Positions 34,093 to 43,681 of a stretch of DNA of 61,212 nucleotides are shown here, piece by piece. Source of the DNA: Gammaproteobacteria bacterium (GTDB lineage Bacteria > Pseudomonadota > Gammaproteobacteria > Xanthomonadales > Marinicellaceae). The notes beneath the pieces were generated by a model. The model ran no database searches, was not told the DNA's origin, and saw only the letters and a list, made by a program, of their open reading frames with translations. The stretch lies in NCBI GenBank assembly GCA_030430025.1, contig JAUIGR010000015.1:1-61212 (forward strand), written 5' to 3'. A program made the position numbers and the translations under genes. Within the stretch, counting starts at the first letter, position 1; each line of letters starts with the position of its first letter.

Positions 34093-35523
34093 ATGAAAAG
34101 TATCACATGTATACTGGCCATGTTGGTTGGTATGAGCTCTGTTTTTGCTCTGGATTTAGAGCCCTGTTACATTGGTAAAAATGGTGTCAGTCAAAAGGCT
34201 GAATGTGGCATTTTGAATGTGCCTATTGATCCAAATATCCCTGATAAAACCCTGGAATTACATGTGGCACGTATTGCTGCCCTTTCGGATCAAAAAAAGG
34301 AAGATCCTCTGTTGTTATTGGCTGGTGGTCCTGGGCAAGGTGCGATAGAGACTTTTGCGGGAATAGCCAGGGTATATCAGTCAAATTTAAGAGATCGTGA
34401 TTTAATTTTGGTAGATCAGCGAGGCACAGGAAGTTCACACCCTTTGCGTTGTGAAGTAGAAGATGAAAGCTTATTAGAAGAAGTGATGGATCTCAAGTCT
34501 GATGGGTGGAAAGATTGGCTACGAGATTGTCGAAATGGTATTGATGTTGATGTTCACTATTTTACTACAACAGATGCGATTAGGGATTTAGAAGCAGTCA
34601 GGAATGCATTGGGCATCAAAAGGTGGAATGTTTATGGTGGTTCTTACGGCACTCGGAAAGCTTTGACTTATATGAAATTATTTCCAGAGGCATTGCGGTC
34701 AGTTATTCTCGATTCTGTGGTCCCTCAAAGTGAACCATTGGCCTCATCTCATGAAGCCAATTTACAAAATACTTTAAAAGCTATTTTTGAGCGTTGTAAA
34801 CAAGATACAGCTTGTCACGAAACTTTTGGTGATGTAGAGCAACAAATGTGGCAGTTGCTGAATAAGTTAGAAGTTGAGCCAGTTCAAATGCGGGTTAGTA
34901 ACCCCATGACGGGTGAAGTCGACAATATCACGTTTACTAAGGAGTATGCAGCCATGGCTTTGCGTATGTTTTCTTATTCGTCTGAGACCATGGGTTTAAT
35001 ACCACTGATGATATCTTTAACCAATCATGGGCAGCTTGAAACCATGGCTTATCAATCAATGATGATTGGAGCCAGTTTGGAAGAAGGTTTAAACAATGCC
35101 TTGGAATTATCTATTGTTTGCGCCGAAGATGTGCCATTTATGGGTCAACAGCCTATCATGGCTAATTATTTATTTGGTGATCAGTTCTATGAGTTGATCA
35201 AGGCCCGTTGTGATATTTGGGGTACACAGACTGTTGATATGGATTTTAAATCTGAGGTGAAGTCGGAGATTCCGACTTTGTTGTTATCTGGGGAGTTAGA
35301 TCCAGTAACGCCACCAGTCTTTGCACAACAAGCCATGGAAGGATTGACACAATCTCAACATTTAATCGTACCTAATCAGGGACATATTGTAGCAACACGA
35401 GGGTGTATGCCTAAAATAATCGGTGCTTTTATTAAAGACCCAAAAGCCGCATTGGAAACTGAATGTATTCAGAACTTTCAGGAATTAACCTTTTTTATTA
35501 ATCTCAATGGGCCTCAAGAATGA
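34093..35523 (+). CDS. Secreted TAP-like alpha/beta hydrolase (peptidase family S33)
   Basis: This 476-residue protein has a signal peptide (TCILAMLVGMSSVFA). The alpha/beta-hydrolase signs are LLLAGGPGQGAIETF (oxyanion loop HGGPG-like), LILVDQRGTGSSHPL, the nucleophile elbow YGGSYGTRKAL, LSGELDPVTPP for the acid, and PNQGHIVATRGC for the catalytic His. DQRG(T/S)GxS and the C-terminal TAP-like domain are those of tripeptidyl or prolyl aminopeptidases. It is expected to trim peptides in the periplasm or outside the cell. Its stop overlaps the ABC ATPase start (ATGA), so it is in one operon with a NatAB-like exporter and a DUF4124 protein. Confidence 0.87.
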   Translation: MKSITCILAMLVGMSSVFALDLEPCYIGKNGVSQKAECGILNVPIDPNIPDKTLELHVARIAALSDQKKEDPLLLLAGGPGQGAIETFAGIARVYQSNLRDRDLILVDQRGTGSSHPLRCEVEDESLLEEVMDLKSDGWKDWLRDCRNGIDVDVHYFTTTDAIRDLEAVRNALGIKRWNVYGGSYGTRKALTYMKLFPEALRSVILDSVVPQSEPLASSHEANLQNTLKAIFERCKQDTACHETFGDVEQQMWQLLNKLEVEPVQMRVSNPMTGEVDNITFTKEYAAMALRMFSYSSETMGLIPLMISLTNHGQLETMAYQSMMIGASLEEGLNNALELSIVCAEDVPFMGQQPIMANYLFGDQFYELIKARCDIWGTQTVDMDFKSEVKSEIPTLLLSGELDPVTPPVFAQQAMEGLTQSQHLIVPNQGHIVATRGCMPKIIGAFIKDPKAALETECIQNFQELTFFINLNGPQE

Positions 35524-36245
35524 TTTTAGTCAACAATATCAGTAAATCTTTTGGTAATGTTCAAGCTGTTAAAGATGTATCACTAGAAGCTCCCGATGGG
35601 CAGATAACAGCTTTACTTGGCGCCAATGGCGCTGGCAAAACCACATCAATGCGTATGATTTATGCACTGATTGAACCGGCTACTGGTACAGTGGCTATTG
35701 ATGGCATTGATTCTGTCTCAGATCCGATAGCAGCAAGAGCAAGAATGGGTATTTTACCGGATGCTCGTGGTTTATATACTCGATTGACCGCCAGAGAGAA
35801 TATCCAATATTTTGGACGTTTACAAGGAATGAACGATGAAATCATTGATCAACGGATGAAGGAAATGATTGAAAGGTTAGGTATGGAAAAGTTTATAGAC
35901 AGAAAAACAGAAGGTTTTTCACAAGGACAACGAGTCAAAGTAGCCTTAGCGAGGTGTTTGATTCATGATCCTCAAAATATTTTGTTGGATGAGCCCACTA
36001 ATGGCCTGGATGTGATGAGTACTCGTGGTGTTCGAGAATTTTTACGTGATGAAAAAGCCAAGGGTAAATGTGTCTTATTTTCCTCACATGTGATGCAAGA
36101 AGTCTCTGCAGTGTGTGATGACATTGTAGTGATTGATGCGGGTGAGATTTGTGCTAGGGGTTCAGAGACAGAACTTTTGGCAGTCACAGGGAGAGATAAT
36201 CTTGAAGATGCTTTTGTTCATTTGGTGACAGGGGGTCAGTCATGA
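35520..36245 (+). CDS. ABC transporter ATPase, NatA-like
   Basis: This 241-residue ABC ATPase has Walker A LLGANGAGKTTSMRM, the Q-loop region GILPDARGLYTRLTARENI, the signature FSQGQRVKVALARCLIHDP and Walker B NILLDEPTNGLD, followed by the H-loop LFSSHVMQEV. The LPDxRGLYxRLTxRENIxYF segment is typical of NatA-type sodium or small-molecule exporters. The ABC signature has FSQG in place of LSGG, common in this group. It overlaps the neighbours at both ends by 4 bases; its membrane partner is the next gene. Confidence 0.92.
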   Translation: MILVNNISKSFGNVQAVKDVSLEAPDGQITALLGANGAGKTTSMRMIYALIEPATGTVAIDGIDSVSDPIAARARMGILPDARGLYTRLTARENIQYFGRLQGMNDEIIDQRMKEMIERLGMEKFIDRKTEGFSQGQRVKVALARCLIHDPQNILLDEPTNGLDVMSTRGVREFLRDEKAKGKCVLFSSHVMQEVSAVCDDIVVIDAGEICARGSETELLAVTGRDNLEDAFVHLVTGGQS

Positions 36246-37426
36246 ATAGAGCGGCTTTTAAAACAGTTTATTGGAAAGAAGTGCTTGAGAATTTACGTGA
36301 TAAACGAACGATGTTGTCTTCTGTCTTAATGGGGGCTGTATTGGGTCCATTGTTTTTAGTTGGATTCATGAATATCGTGGTCAAAATGCAGCAAGATAAA
36401 GCCGAACGGCAACTTGAGTTACCCATTATTAACATAAGTAAAGCTCAAAATCTTGAAAAATTCTTCAAAGCACAGGGTGTCAAGATTGTTAGTATTAATA
36501 AAACTCCAGAGCAAAGTATTAAAGACAAAGATTATGATGTGATTTTGGAAATAGATGATGATTTTGCTAGTCATATCAAAAATGCCAAACCAGCTGGTAT
36601 TAAAATTTATTATGATGATTCTGCTAAAGGTGCTGCCAAGGTCACTGTAAATCGCACAAGAAGTTTGATCAGTGCCTATGAAAAACAAATAGGTGATCTG
36701 CGATTGCAGCTTAGAGGGATATTACCTGGTTTGACTAATGTAATTTTCATTGAAAATCATGATTTGTCGACTAAAACATCGAGAGGGGCGATGTTTGTTA
36801 GTTTTTTGCCGTATATTCTTATTATTAGTCTTTTTGTTGGTAGTATGTATTTGGCTATTGATACAACAGCTGGTGAGAAAGAACGAAAATCTATGGAGCC
36901 CTTATTTCTGAATCCAGTTTCCAGAAGTCATATCCTTATGGGTAAGCTGGCCGCGACATCCAGTTTTGGATTGTTAACTTTGGTGTTGACTTTAATGACA
37001 TTCAAGGCGACTTTACCTTGGTATCCATTTGAGAAACTGGGAATGAGTTTTGAGTTGGATTTATTGTCAATGTTGATGATATTTGTTATTTTAGCGCCTT
37101 TGGCTTTGTTAGCAGGGAGTATCCAAACTATCATAGCTGCCTTTGCTAAATCATTCAGGGAAGCGCAAACTTATGTCAGTGTACTGATGTTTGTACCCGC
37201 CATTCCCACTATGTTTTTGACGTTCATGCCAGTCAAAGAAAAGTTGTGGATGATGATCATTCCGATATTAAACCAAAATCTGATTATTAATCAAATGATT
37301 CGTGGTGAGAAAGTGGTGTTTTCTGATTTAGTTTTGACCGTATTGAGTACTTTGTTTTTGGGTTTAATACTTGCTTGGGTGGCGATACAATTGTATAACA
37401 GAGAAAAGATGTTATTTTCGGAATGA
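36242..37426 (+). CDS. ABC-2 type transporter permease, NatB-like
   Basis: The 394-residue permease has one N-terminal helix (MLSSVLMGAVLGPLFLVGFM), a soluble extracytoplasmic region of about 130 residues, and then five or six helices. The motif GEKERKSMEPLFLNPVSRSHILMGK is the conserved coupling segment of NatB/YhaP-like ABC-2 permeases. It pairs with the ATPase gene that overlaps it by 4 bases. Substrate is unknown; sodium extrusion is known for the B. subtilis NatAB namesake, but many relatives export other compounds. Confidence 0.88.
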   Translation: MNRAAFKTVYWKEVLENLRDKRTMLSSVLMGAVLGPLFLVGFMNIVVKMQQDKAERQLELPIINISKAQNLEKFFKAQGVKIVSINKTPEQSIKDKDYDVILEIDDDFASHIKNAKPAGIKIYYDDSAKGAAKVTVNRTRSLISAYEKQIGDLRLQLRGILPGLTNVIFIENHDLSTKTSRGAMFVSFLPYILIISLFVGSMYLAIDTTAGEKERKSMEPLFLNPVSRSHILMGKLAATSSFGLLTLVLTLMTFKATLPWYPFEKLGMSFELDLLSMLMIFVILAPLALLAGSIQTIIAAFAKSFREAQTYVSVLMFVPAIPTMFLTFMPVKEKLWMMIIPILNQNLIINQMIRGEKVVFSDLVLTVLSTLFLGLILAWVAIQLYNREKMLFSE

Positions 37427-37953
37427 GCATGATAAAGAAAGCACTGATTTGGTTGTTTATGGTGACAACAGGTATGGCAGCGGAGCCTACTTTATATAAA
37501 TACACTGATGAAGATGGTGTGACACATTACAGCCAAACGAAAAAAGATGAGCGTTATCAAGTAGTTAAAAGCGCACCAATAACTGTTGTACCCAGTATTG
37601 AAGTCAAGGCGAGAAATTCTTCTAATACAGAATCTAGAGAGGAAGTGACGATAGCCGATTTGCTTGCTGATGTCCGACTGATTAAACCTTTACCAGAAGA
37701 AAATTTGTGGGGGACTGGTCTGAAAGTGACTGCTTCCATCAAAGTTGACCCACTTGTTCTTGAGACACATGATGTTCAGTATGTCATTGATGGCAAGGCA
37801 AAACCGGCAAACCGTAAAGCCACACAGGTTTTTGAAAACATATATCGTGGTCAACATGAGATCTATGGTCAGTTGGTGCTCAAGGGGAGTGATCGAATTG
37901 TTAAAAAAACCCAGAAAGTGACATTTTTCATGCATCAAACTTCAAAAAAGTAA
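37423..37953 (+). CDS. DUF4124 domain protein
   Basis: This 176-residue exported protein has a signal peptide (ALIWLFMVTTGMAA), then LYKYTDEDGVTHYSQTKKDERYQVV, the W/YxxDxxGxxHYSxxP pattern of DUF4124. The rest is a beta-rich domain (VQYVIDGKAKPANRKATQVFENIYRGQHEIYGQLVL) with an Ig-like look. DUF4124 proteins are common envelope proteins of gammaproteobacteria without a known function. The start overlaps the permease stop (ATGA); a second ATG six bases later is possible. Last gene of the four-gene operon. Confidence 0.85.
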   Translation: MSMIKKALIWLFMVTTGMAAEPTLYKYTDEDGVTHYSQTKKDERYQVVKSAPITVVPSIEVKARNSSNTESREEVTIADLLADVRLIKPLPEENLWGTGLKVTASIKVDPLVLETHDVQYVIDGKAKPANRKATQVFENIYRGQHEIYGQLVLKGSDRIVKKTQKVTFFMHQTSKK

Positions 37954-38176
37954 CTAAAAGGCGGACTCAAGTGGATAGGTCTCGCCTAAAACGATAATAG
38001 GTTGAATTTTTTTGACGCAAATTCCTAAAAGCTAAGGATTTGGCACTAGTCAGATTGGAACCAAATATAAAGGGGGTATTATCGCCCTAAAGTGTTCCAG
38101 TCAGGGTAGGTTAATGGATGAGATTCAGGTAATTATCGGTTAAGATACGTGGTTTTTATCGTCGAATAGATTGGTT

Positions 38177-39883
38177 ATGAGAACCACGCAATTTCATATC
38201 GTTACCAGAAAAGAAACGCCGCAGGATGCTGAAATCGTTTCACATCAGCTAATGATACGTGCTGGCCTGATTCGCAAGCTGGGCGCTGGATTATATAGTT
38301 GGACACCCCTAGGGTTTCGTGTGCTACAAAAAGTGGAGTCAATCATCAGGGAAGAAATGAACAAGAGTGGTGGGCTTGAGATGTTGATGCCGGCTGTCCA
38401 ACCGAAAGACTTGTGGGAAGAGACAGGTCGTATCAATGACTTTGGAGGTCAGCTCTTAGCCATTCATGATCGGGCTGAACGAGATTATTTTTTTGGTCCG
38501 ACACATGAAGAAGTGATCACCGATTTTGTTCGTAATGAAATTAATTCTTACAAACAATTACCCATCACCTTTTATCAAATCCAAACCAAATTTAGGGATG
38601 AAATCAGGCCGCGTTTTGGCGTTATGAGATCACGAGAATTTATTATGAAAGATGCGTATTCTTTTCATTTGTCAAAAGAATCTCTGGTTGAAACTTATGA
38701 AAAAATGCGTCAGGCTTATGATAATATTATCAATCGCATTGGTCTAAAGTTCAGGTGTGTTTTGGCTGATTCTGGAGCCATAGGTGGCTCAGGTTCCCAG
38801 GAGTTTCATGTTATTGCTGATTCTGGTGAAGATGCCATCATGTATTCAGATTCTGGCGAGTATGCGGCCAATATCGAAAAATGTGCAGCTGTCAGTTTGA
38901 TTGGAGAACGCCAAGCACCTTCAATGGACTTGCAAAAAGTCGAAACACCTAGTCAGAAGACCATAGAAGAAGTGGTGTCGCATCTGGATGTTGAAAAGGT
39001 TCAAACCATCAAAACACTGTTAGTGGCGGGTGTTGATGGTCCTGTGGCTCTGGTTGTTAGAGGTGATCACCAGCTGAACGAAGTTAAGGCTAATAATTTA
39101 ATTGAGGTAGCTTCACCTTTCCGTATGTTGGATGATGAGGAAATCAAGACAGTCGCTGGTTGTGATGCTGGTTTCATCGGTATAAAAAGTTTGGCAGCAC
39201 ATATCATTGTTGACCAAACGGTAGCTAATATGTCTGATTTTATTTGTGGTGCTTGTGAAAATGGTTTTCACTATATTGGTGTTAATTGGGAACGTGATGC
39301 TCAATTTCATCAAATAGCAGATTTGCGTGATGCCCAAGTAGGTGATCCCAGTCCCGATGGTCAAGGTACTTTACAGATGGCAAGAGGTATTGAGGTAGGG
39401 CATATTTTTCAGTTAGGTAACAAATATTCAAAAGCCATGAATGCTGTGGTTTTGAATGAGAAAGGACAGTCTCAGGCTATGGAAATGGGTTGTTATGGCA
39501 TGGGAGTGAGTCGTATGGTGGCTGCAGCCATTGAACAAAGTCATGATGAAAAGGGTATTATATGGCCAGAAGCCATTGCACCATTCCAGGTGGTTCTGTT
39601 ACCTATGAATTACCATAAATCAGAGCGTGTCAAAGCGGTAACCCATGATTTATATCAGTCATTGATTGGTCAAGGTGTTGAAGTGATTCTGGATGATCGT
39701 AAAGTGAGGCCAGGATTCATGATGTCAGATTTTGAACTATTGGGTATCCCCCATCAAATCATTATTGGTGATCGAGCACTAGATAGGAATGTATTTGAAT
39801 ACCGTCAAAGGAAAGACATGCAAAATCAAGATATTGCTTGTGATAAAATGCTTACATTCATTACAGAGCACATTTGCGCATGA
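38177..39883 (+). CDS. proS: Prolyl-tRNA synthetase, bacterial type with editing domain
   Basis: The 568-residue class II synthetase starts MRTTQFHIVTRKETPQDAE, like E. coli ProS, so the ATG six bases inside the longest frame is used. Motif 2 is in QIQTKFRDEIRPRFGVMRSREFIMKDAYSFH. Then comes the INS editing domain (about residues 225-400) and motif 3 in AMEMGCYGMGVSRMVAAAIE. The C-terminal anticodon-binding domain ends the protein (VEVILDDRKVRPGFMMSDFELLGIPHQIIIGD). It charges tRNA-Pro in the cytoplasm and edits Ala-tRNA-Pro. Essential housekeeping gene. Confidence 0.97.
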   Translation: MRTTQFHIVTRKETPQDAEIVSHQLMIRAGLIRKLGAGLYSWTPLGFRVLQKVESIIREEMNKSGGLEMLMPAVQPKDLWEETGRINDFGGQLLAIHDRAERDYFFGPTHEEVITDFVRNEINSYKQLPITFYQIQTKFRDEIRPRFGVMRSREFIMKDAYSFHLSKESLVETYEKMRQAYDNIINRIGLKFRCVLADSGAIGGSGSQEFHVIADSGEDAIMYSDSGEYAANIEKCAAVSLIGERQAPSMDLQKVETPSQKTIEEVVSHLDVEKVQTIKTLLVAGVDGPVALVVRGDHQLNEVKANNLIEVASPFRMLDDEEIKTVAGCDAGFIGIKSLAAHIIVDQTVANMSDFICGACENGFHYIGVNWERDAQFHQIADLRDAQVGDPSPDGQGTLQMARGIEVGHIFQLGNKYSKAMNAVVLNEKGQSQAMEMGCYGMGVSRMVAAAIEQSHDEKGIIWPEAIAPFQVVLLPMNYHKSERVKAVTHDLYQSLIGQGVEVILDDRKVRPGFMMSDFELLGIPHQIIIGDRALDRNVFEYRQRKDMQNQDIACDKMLTFITEHICA

Positions 39884-40461
39884 AGAGAATAAAAAGCTCT
39901 ATCAAGGAAGGTGCGGTGTTTTTTAAAAATGCCATGGCCAACCCTAAACAAGTTGCCTATGTATTACCCTCATCACCCTGGTTGGTTAAACAGGTTGCCA
40001 GAGTGGCTGATTTGGCTCATGCGAAAAGAATCATTGAACTGGGGCCAGGAACGGGGGGGACCACTCGAGCTATCTTGAATGAAATGTCTGATGATGCACG
40101 ATTGGTCAGTGTTGAAATCAATAACAAGTTTATTGCTCACATGCAAAAAACCATCCAAGATGATCGTTTGGTTATTACAGATCAAGGTGCCCAAAATTTG
40201 CCTGTTATATTGAAAACTCAAGGATGGAATGCTGCTGATGTTATTATTTCTGGTATTCCATTTACAACCTTACCCAAAGGTTTAGATCAAGAAATCATTA
40301 AAGGTATATACGATGCATTGAAACCAGGTGGTCGTTTTTTAGCGTACCAATTACGTGATCACGTGAGTAAGTTAGCTAAACCTTTGTTTGGTCCTTATAC
40401 GTTTAAAAAGGTTGAGTACAAAAACCTACCACCAATGCGAATATATATCTGGTCAAAGTGA
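39880..40461 (+). CDS. Class I SAM methyltransferase, phospholipid N-methyltransferase-like
   Basis: The 193-residue protein has FFKNAMANPKQVAYVLPSSPWLVKQVA, then IIELGPGTGGTTRAIL (SAM motif I), LVSVEINNKFIAHMQ, and IISGIPFTTLP at motif IV. This set, with the VLPSS segment and ELGPGTG, is found in PmtA-like phospholipid or rRNA-adenine-dimethylase-like methyltransferases. The ATG overlaps the ProS stop as ATGA, better than an upstream TTG. Substrate not determined; a membrane phospholipid is one option. Confidence 0.78.
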   Translation: MKRIKSSIKEGAVFFKNAMANPKQVAYVLPSSPWLVKQVARVADLAHAKRIIELGPGTGGTTRAILNEMSDDARLVSVEINNKFIAHMQKTIQDDRLVITDQGAQNLPVILKTQGWNAADVIISGIPFTTLPKGLDQEIIKGIYDALKPGGRFLAYQLRDHVSKLAKPLFGPYTFKKVEYKNLPPMRIYIWSK

Positions 40462-40463
40462 AT

Positions 40464-40961
40464 TCAAAAAGGGCCGACATCATTTGCTTTTTCAATCAGT
40501 TTTTTTTGTTGTAATTCTGATAGCTGTTTGTTACACCAGTAAACGATTAAATGAGGGTATTCAGTTTGCTTAAAACCAACAGTTAAGTCAATACGATAAG
40601 CACCTGGGTGGCCCACATACCCAAAAATGGCATCACAATCATTCAAGCTTTTTACCGACTCTAAGAGCATATAGTAAGCTATCCCGCCTTTTGCGCTTAA
40701 TAGGCGTCTGATGTGGTGAGGTAGACGTTTTAGTGCGCGTGTATTGACGCACATGCCCCCGCCCAAGTAGATATTTGAGTCTTTTGTGAAATGAACATAT
40801 CCTAGTAACAACTCACTACCGGAATCATTCAGCGTTAAGACAAAGTGTTTAGGATAGTCAGGTATTGGCGAGTCAAAAGACTGTCGGAAAAGTATACTTG
40901 CGGCATGAGTGGGGTGCTCAAGTGCGGATAACTTAAGTTTGGCTTCTTTTGAACAGTTCAT
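40464..40961 (-). CDS. Hypothetical protein, possibly GNAT-like
   Basis: This 165-residue protein ends two bases from the convergent methyltransferase gene. The segment HFVLTLNDSGSELLLGYVHFTKDSNIYLGGGMCVNTRALKRLP followed by GIAYYMLLESVKSL resembles the beta-strands and acetyl-CoA loop order of a GNAT fold, but no Q/RxxGxG/A motif is certain. I do not recognise it. No signal peptide or membrane helix is present, so it is probably cytoplasmic. Confidence 0.6.
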   Translation of the reverse strand: MNCSKEAKLKLSALEHPTHAASILFRQSFDSPIPDYPKHFVLTLNDSGSELLLGYVHFTKDSNIYLGGGMCVNTRALKRLPHHIRRLLSAKGGIAYYMLLESVKSLNDCDAIFGYVGHPGAYRIDLTVGFKQTEYPHLIVYWCNKQLSELQQKKLIEKANDVGPF

Positions 40962-41002
40962 GAAAGTGGCGATTTCATAGAAGGGTCTATTTTAAAGAGG
41001 TG

Positions 41003-41060
41003 GAGTTACAAGAATCAAGAGAGTTAAAAAGCGTTAGGGAGGAATAATTCCCGTAACTCC
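41003..41060. repeat. Inverted repeat in intergenic region
   Basis: GGAGTTAC (41003-41010) and GTAACTCC (41053-41060) are perfect inverted copies around an AT-rich centre. A few bases further are GTTG-CCATAG-CAAC and the palindrome AAAAGAAAATTTTCTTTT. The spacer between the convergent hypothetical gene and ALDH thus holds several small hairpins without a clear terminator T-run. Confidence 0.45.
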
Positions 41061-41217
41061 AAGCTGTTGTTGCCATAGCAACGATTGTCAAAAGAAAATT
41101 TTCTTTTATAGTGCTTAGACTATGATAGCTGCTAAAAAGTTACAAAAAATGTGCCCAAAATGCCTGAAAAATCGTTGATTCTAGTGTTTTTAACACTTTT
41201 TTAACGTGGGTATTGCA

Positions 41218-42663
41218 TCAACCATAGCGGATACAGATATTTTTTGGTTCTGTAAAAAACCGGAGGGCTTCTTGGCCGCCCTCTCTTCCAAGCCCAGAAG
41301 CCTTGGTGCCACCAAAGGGAGTTCGCAGGTCACGTAAAAGCCAGCAATTAACCCAAACAATACCGGCTTCAACTTGCTTCGCCAAGCGATGGCAACGGTT
41401 GACATCTTGACTCCAGATGCTGCATGCCAGTCCAAACATCGAGTCATTGGCCAGTGTGAGTGCTTCCTCTTCATTCTTAAAAGATTGAACAGTGGCCACA
41501 GGGCCAAAAATCTCTTCTTGGTTGGTTCTGCATTGATTAGTTAATCCACTGATCAACGTTGGTTCAACAAAAAAACCGTTTCGACAACGCCCATTCAGGT
41601 GTACTTGATGGCCCCCTGTGAGTATTTGACCACCTTCTTCTTGAGCCAACTTAATATAGAAAAGCACTTTATTCATATGCGCTTCGGAGACCAATGCGCC
41701 GAAGTGCGTTTCAGGCAACAACGGGTCATTGACGTTCAGTTTCTCGACCTCATCAACCAATGCGTTTACAAAATGGTCATAAATTGACTGCTCTATATAT
41801 ATACGTGAACCGCATAAACAAATCTGTTCTTGGTTAGCAAAAGCCGAACGTGCTACTTCCTGGACAGTGTGATTAAAGTCACAATCCGCAAAAACCAATG
41901 TTGGATTTTTTCCTCCCAGCTCTAAAGACAGTTTTTTATGTTGTTCTGCTGTCGCTTTCTTTATGACAGTACCCGTTTGTGATCCTCCGGTAAAACTGAT
42001 GGCTTTGATCGCTGGGTGTGTTGTTATTGCAGCGCCTATAGTGGTGCCACGACCATGGATGATATTCAAAACACCAGCGGGTAAACCTGCCTGGATACAC
42101 AACTCCGAAAATAAATAAGCAGTCATAGGTGTGAGCTCTGAAGGTTTAGCAATCACCGTGTTACCAGCCGCCAGAGCAGGTGCAATTTTCCAGGTAAAAA
42201 GATACAAAGGAAAATTCCATGGAGAGATACAACCAACCAATCCAATAGGATCTCTTAAAGTGTAGTTTATCGCTGTGTTTTCCATACTATGAGACTCGCT
42301 TGAGAATTGTGTAATGGCATGGGCAAAAAAGCGAATATTGGCAGCGGCCCTATATATATCAACCGCTTTGGAAAAAGTGATGGGTTTGCCATTATCTACG
42401 GTTTCTGCTGCTGCTAATCTGTCAGCATTTTGATCTATCAAATCAGCAATTTGTGAAAGGATACGTGCTCTTTTTTCTGTTGCTGTATTGGTCCAACTTT
42501 GTTGTGCTGCTTGAGCGTATTTAATAGCGGCTTCCAGATCCAGATGGTCAGAATCGGGGCACAAAGAGTAAATTTGTCCTGTGGCTGGTTCAACATTGTC
42601 AAGAAACCTTCCAGATTCAGGTGGCTGTAGTGCGCCATTGATGTAATTAAGGATTTGTTTCAT
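41218..42663 (-). CDS. Aldehyde dehydrogenase, 2-aminomuconic-semialdehyde dehydrogenase (ALDH8A1)-like
   Basis: The 481-residue NAD-dependent ALDH begins MKQILNYINGALQP. Key motifs are SPWNFPLYLFTWKIAPALAAGNT, FTGGSQTG (Rossmann), LELGGKNP (general-base Glu) and NQEQICLCGSR with the catalytic Cys near residue 280. Near the end is the EEIFGPVATV segment. EQICLC and LYLFTWKIAPA are shared with ALDH8A1 and bacterial 2-aminomuconate or 2-hydroxymuconate semialdehyde dehydrogenases of tryptophan or catechol catabolism. It begins two bases after the stop of the SDR gene. An ATG 48 bases earlier would overlap the SDR and is less likely. Confidence 0.88.
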   Translation of the reverse strand: MKQILNYINGALQPPESGRFLDNVEPATGQIYSLCPDSDHLDLEAAIKYAQAAQQSWTNTATEKRARILSQIADLIDQNADRLAAAETVDNGKPITFSKAVDIYRAAANIRFFAHAITQFSSESHSMENTAINYTLRDPIGLVGCISPWNFPLYLFTWKIAPALAAGNTVIAKPSELTPMTAYLFSELCIQAGLPAGVLNIIHGRGTTIGAAITTHPAIKAISFTGGSQTGTVIKKATAEQHKKLSLELGGKNPTLVFADCDFNHTVQEVARSAFANQEQICLCGSRIYIEQSIYDHFVNALVDEVEKLNVNDPLLPETHFGALVSEAHMNKVLFYIKLAQEEGGQILTGGHQVHLNGRCRNGFFVEPTLISGLTNQCRTNQEEIFGPVATVQSFKNEEEALTLANDSMFGLACSIWSQDVNRCHRLAKQVEAGIVWVNCWLLRDLRTPFGGTKASGLGREGGQEALRFFTEPKNICIRYG

Positions 42664-42664
42664 G

Positions 42665-43456
42665 TTATAAACAAGCGGTGCGTCCGCCATCGACAGGTAC
42701 ATTGATGCCATTCACATACGCGGCAGCTGGTGAAGCCAGGAATCCAACAACATTAGCAAACTCTTCAGGCAAACCAAATCTTTTCATTGGAATACTTTGT
42801 TTTTCATTGGCAATGACTTCATCTAAAGAAAGGCCTGTCTTTTTTGCTTTGTTTTCGAAAATCGCAGTCAGTCTGCCCGTTTGTGTAGCACCAGGTAGTA
42901 TATTATTGACAGTGATATTGTATTGCCCTAATTCATTAGCCAATGTTTTGGCCCAGCTGGCAACAGCTCCCCGAATGGTGTTTGAAACACCCAAGTTAGG
43001 TAATGGTTGTTTTACAGAAGTTGAAATGACATTTAATATGCGACCATAGTTGGCTTCTTGCATGCCAGGTATGATAGCTTGGGTTAATATTTGATTACAG
43101 ATCAGGTGTTGGTTAAATGCGCAGATGAAATCATCAGGTTGTGCATTCATAGCCAACCCAGGAGGCGGTCCACCCGTATTATTAACCAGTATGTGGAAAA
43201 CGTGGCCGTTGTTGATGTGTTGTTCAATTGTTTTTCTAACTAAATCAGGCTGTGAGAAGTCAGCTACTAAAAAATGATGTTGCTGGTGGTCATTTGATTC
43301 CAGTGTATTCAAAGCTTGTTTCAAATTGTTCTCGTTTCGAGCCAACAATGTGACATTACTACCCTGTTTAGCTAATTGTTGTGCTATGGCTAGACCCATT
43401 CCCTGTGATGAACCACAAGCCAAAGCGTTTTTATTGTCTAGTCGAATATCCATCAT
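42665..43456 (-). CDS. Short-chain dehydrogenase/reductase family protein lacking the YxxxK pair
   Basis: The 263-residue protein has the SDR NAD(P) fold: ALACGSSQGMGLAIAQQLAKQG (TGxxxGxG-like), LVNNTGGPP (NNAG-like) and NNILPGATQTGR. The active site normally has Ser then YxxxK; here the stretch after ISTSVKQPLPNLGV reads SNTIRGAV, so the Tyr is Asn and the Lys is Arg. This subfamily (SNxxR) is known, and its members may not be ordinary oxidoreductases. It sits between a small gene (overlap ATGA) and the ALDH. AGGAGG precedes the tandem ATGs, and the second ATG has the better spacing. A role beside the ALDH in aminomuconate-type breakdown is inferred. Confidence 0.82.
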   Translation of the reverse strand: MMDIRLDNKNALACGSSQGMGLAIAQQLAKQGSNVTLLARNENNLKQALNTLESNDHQQHHFLVADFSQPDLVRKTIEQHINNGHVFHILVNNTGGPPPGLAMNAQPDDFICAFNQHLICNQILTQAIIPGMQEANYGRILNVISTSVKQPLPNLGVSNTIRGAVASWAKTLANELGQYNITVNNILPGATQTGRLTAIFENKAKKTGLSLDEVIANEKQSIPMKRFGLPEEFANVVGFLASPAAAYVNGINVPVDGGRTACL

Positions 43457-43653
43457 GCCTCCTTAATTGCTTTAATAAGCAGCTCTCGTGCCAGAACAGC
43501 TTCTGTTCGGACAGGGAACCTGAATTTAAGTAGATCTCCAGTTACACGGACATTAAATTGTTGTCCTTGTTGTTCTTCAGCTTCAAATACAGGGCTAACA
43601 AAAACAACGTGATTGAGAATGAGTGTGAAACCTTTGAGTTCATATAATGCCAT
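43453..43653 (-). CDS. Small hypothetical protein in the ALDH operon
   Basis: If translation begins at MALYELKGFTLIL, the product has 66 residues, with beta-rich character in NHVVFVSPVFEAEEQQGQQFNVRVTGDLLKFRFPVRTE and a helical end (AVLARELLIKAIKEA). ATGs 6 and 18 bases upstream are also possible. It overlaps the SDR start as ATGA and follows a decent promoter. I do not recognise the family. Confidence 0.5.
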   Translation of the reverse strand: MALYELKGFTLILNHVVFVSPVFEAEEQQGQQFNVRVTGDLLKFRFPVRTEAVLARELLIKAIKEA

Positions 43654-43681
43654 GGCCATAGAGCAGATCAAAACAAAACAT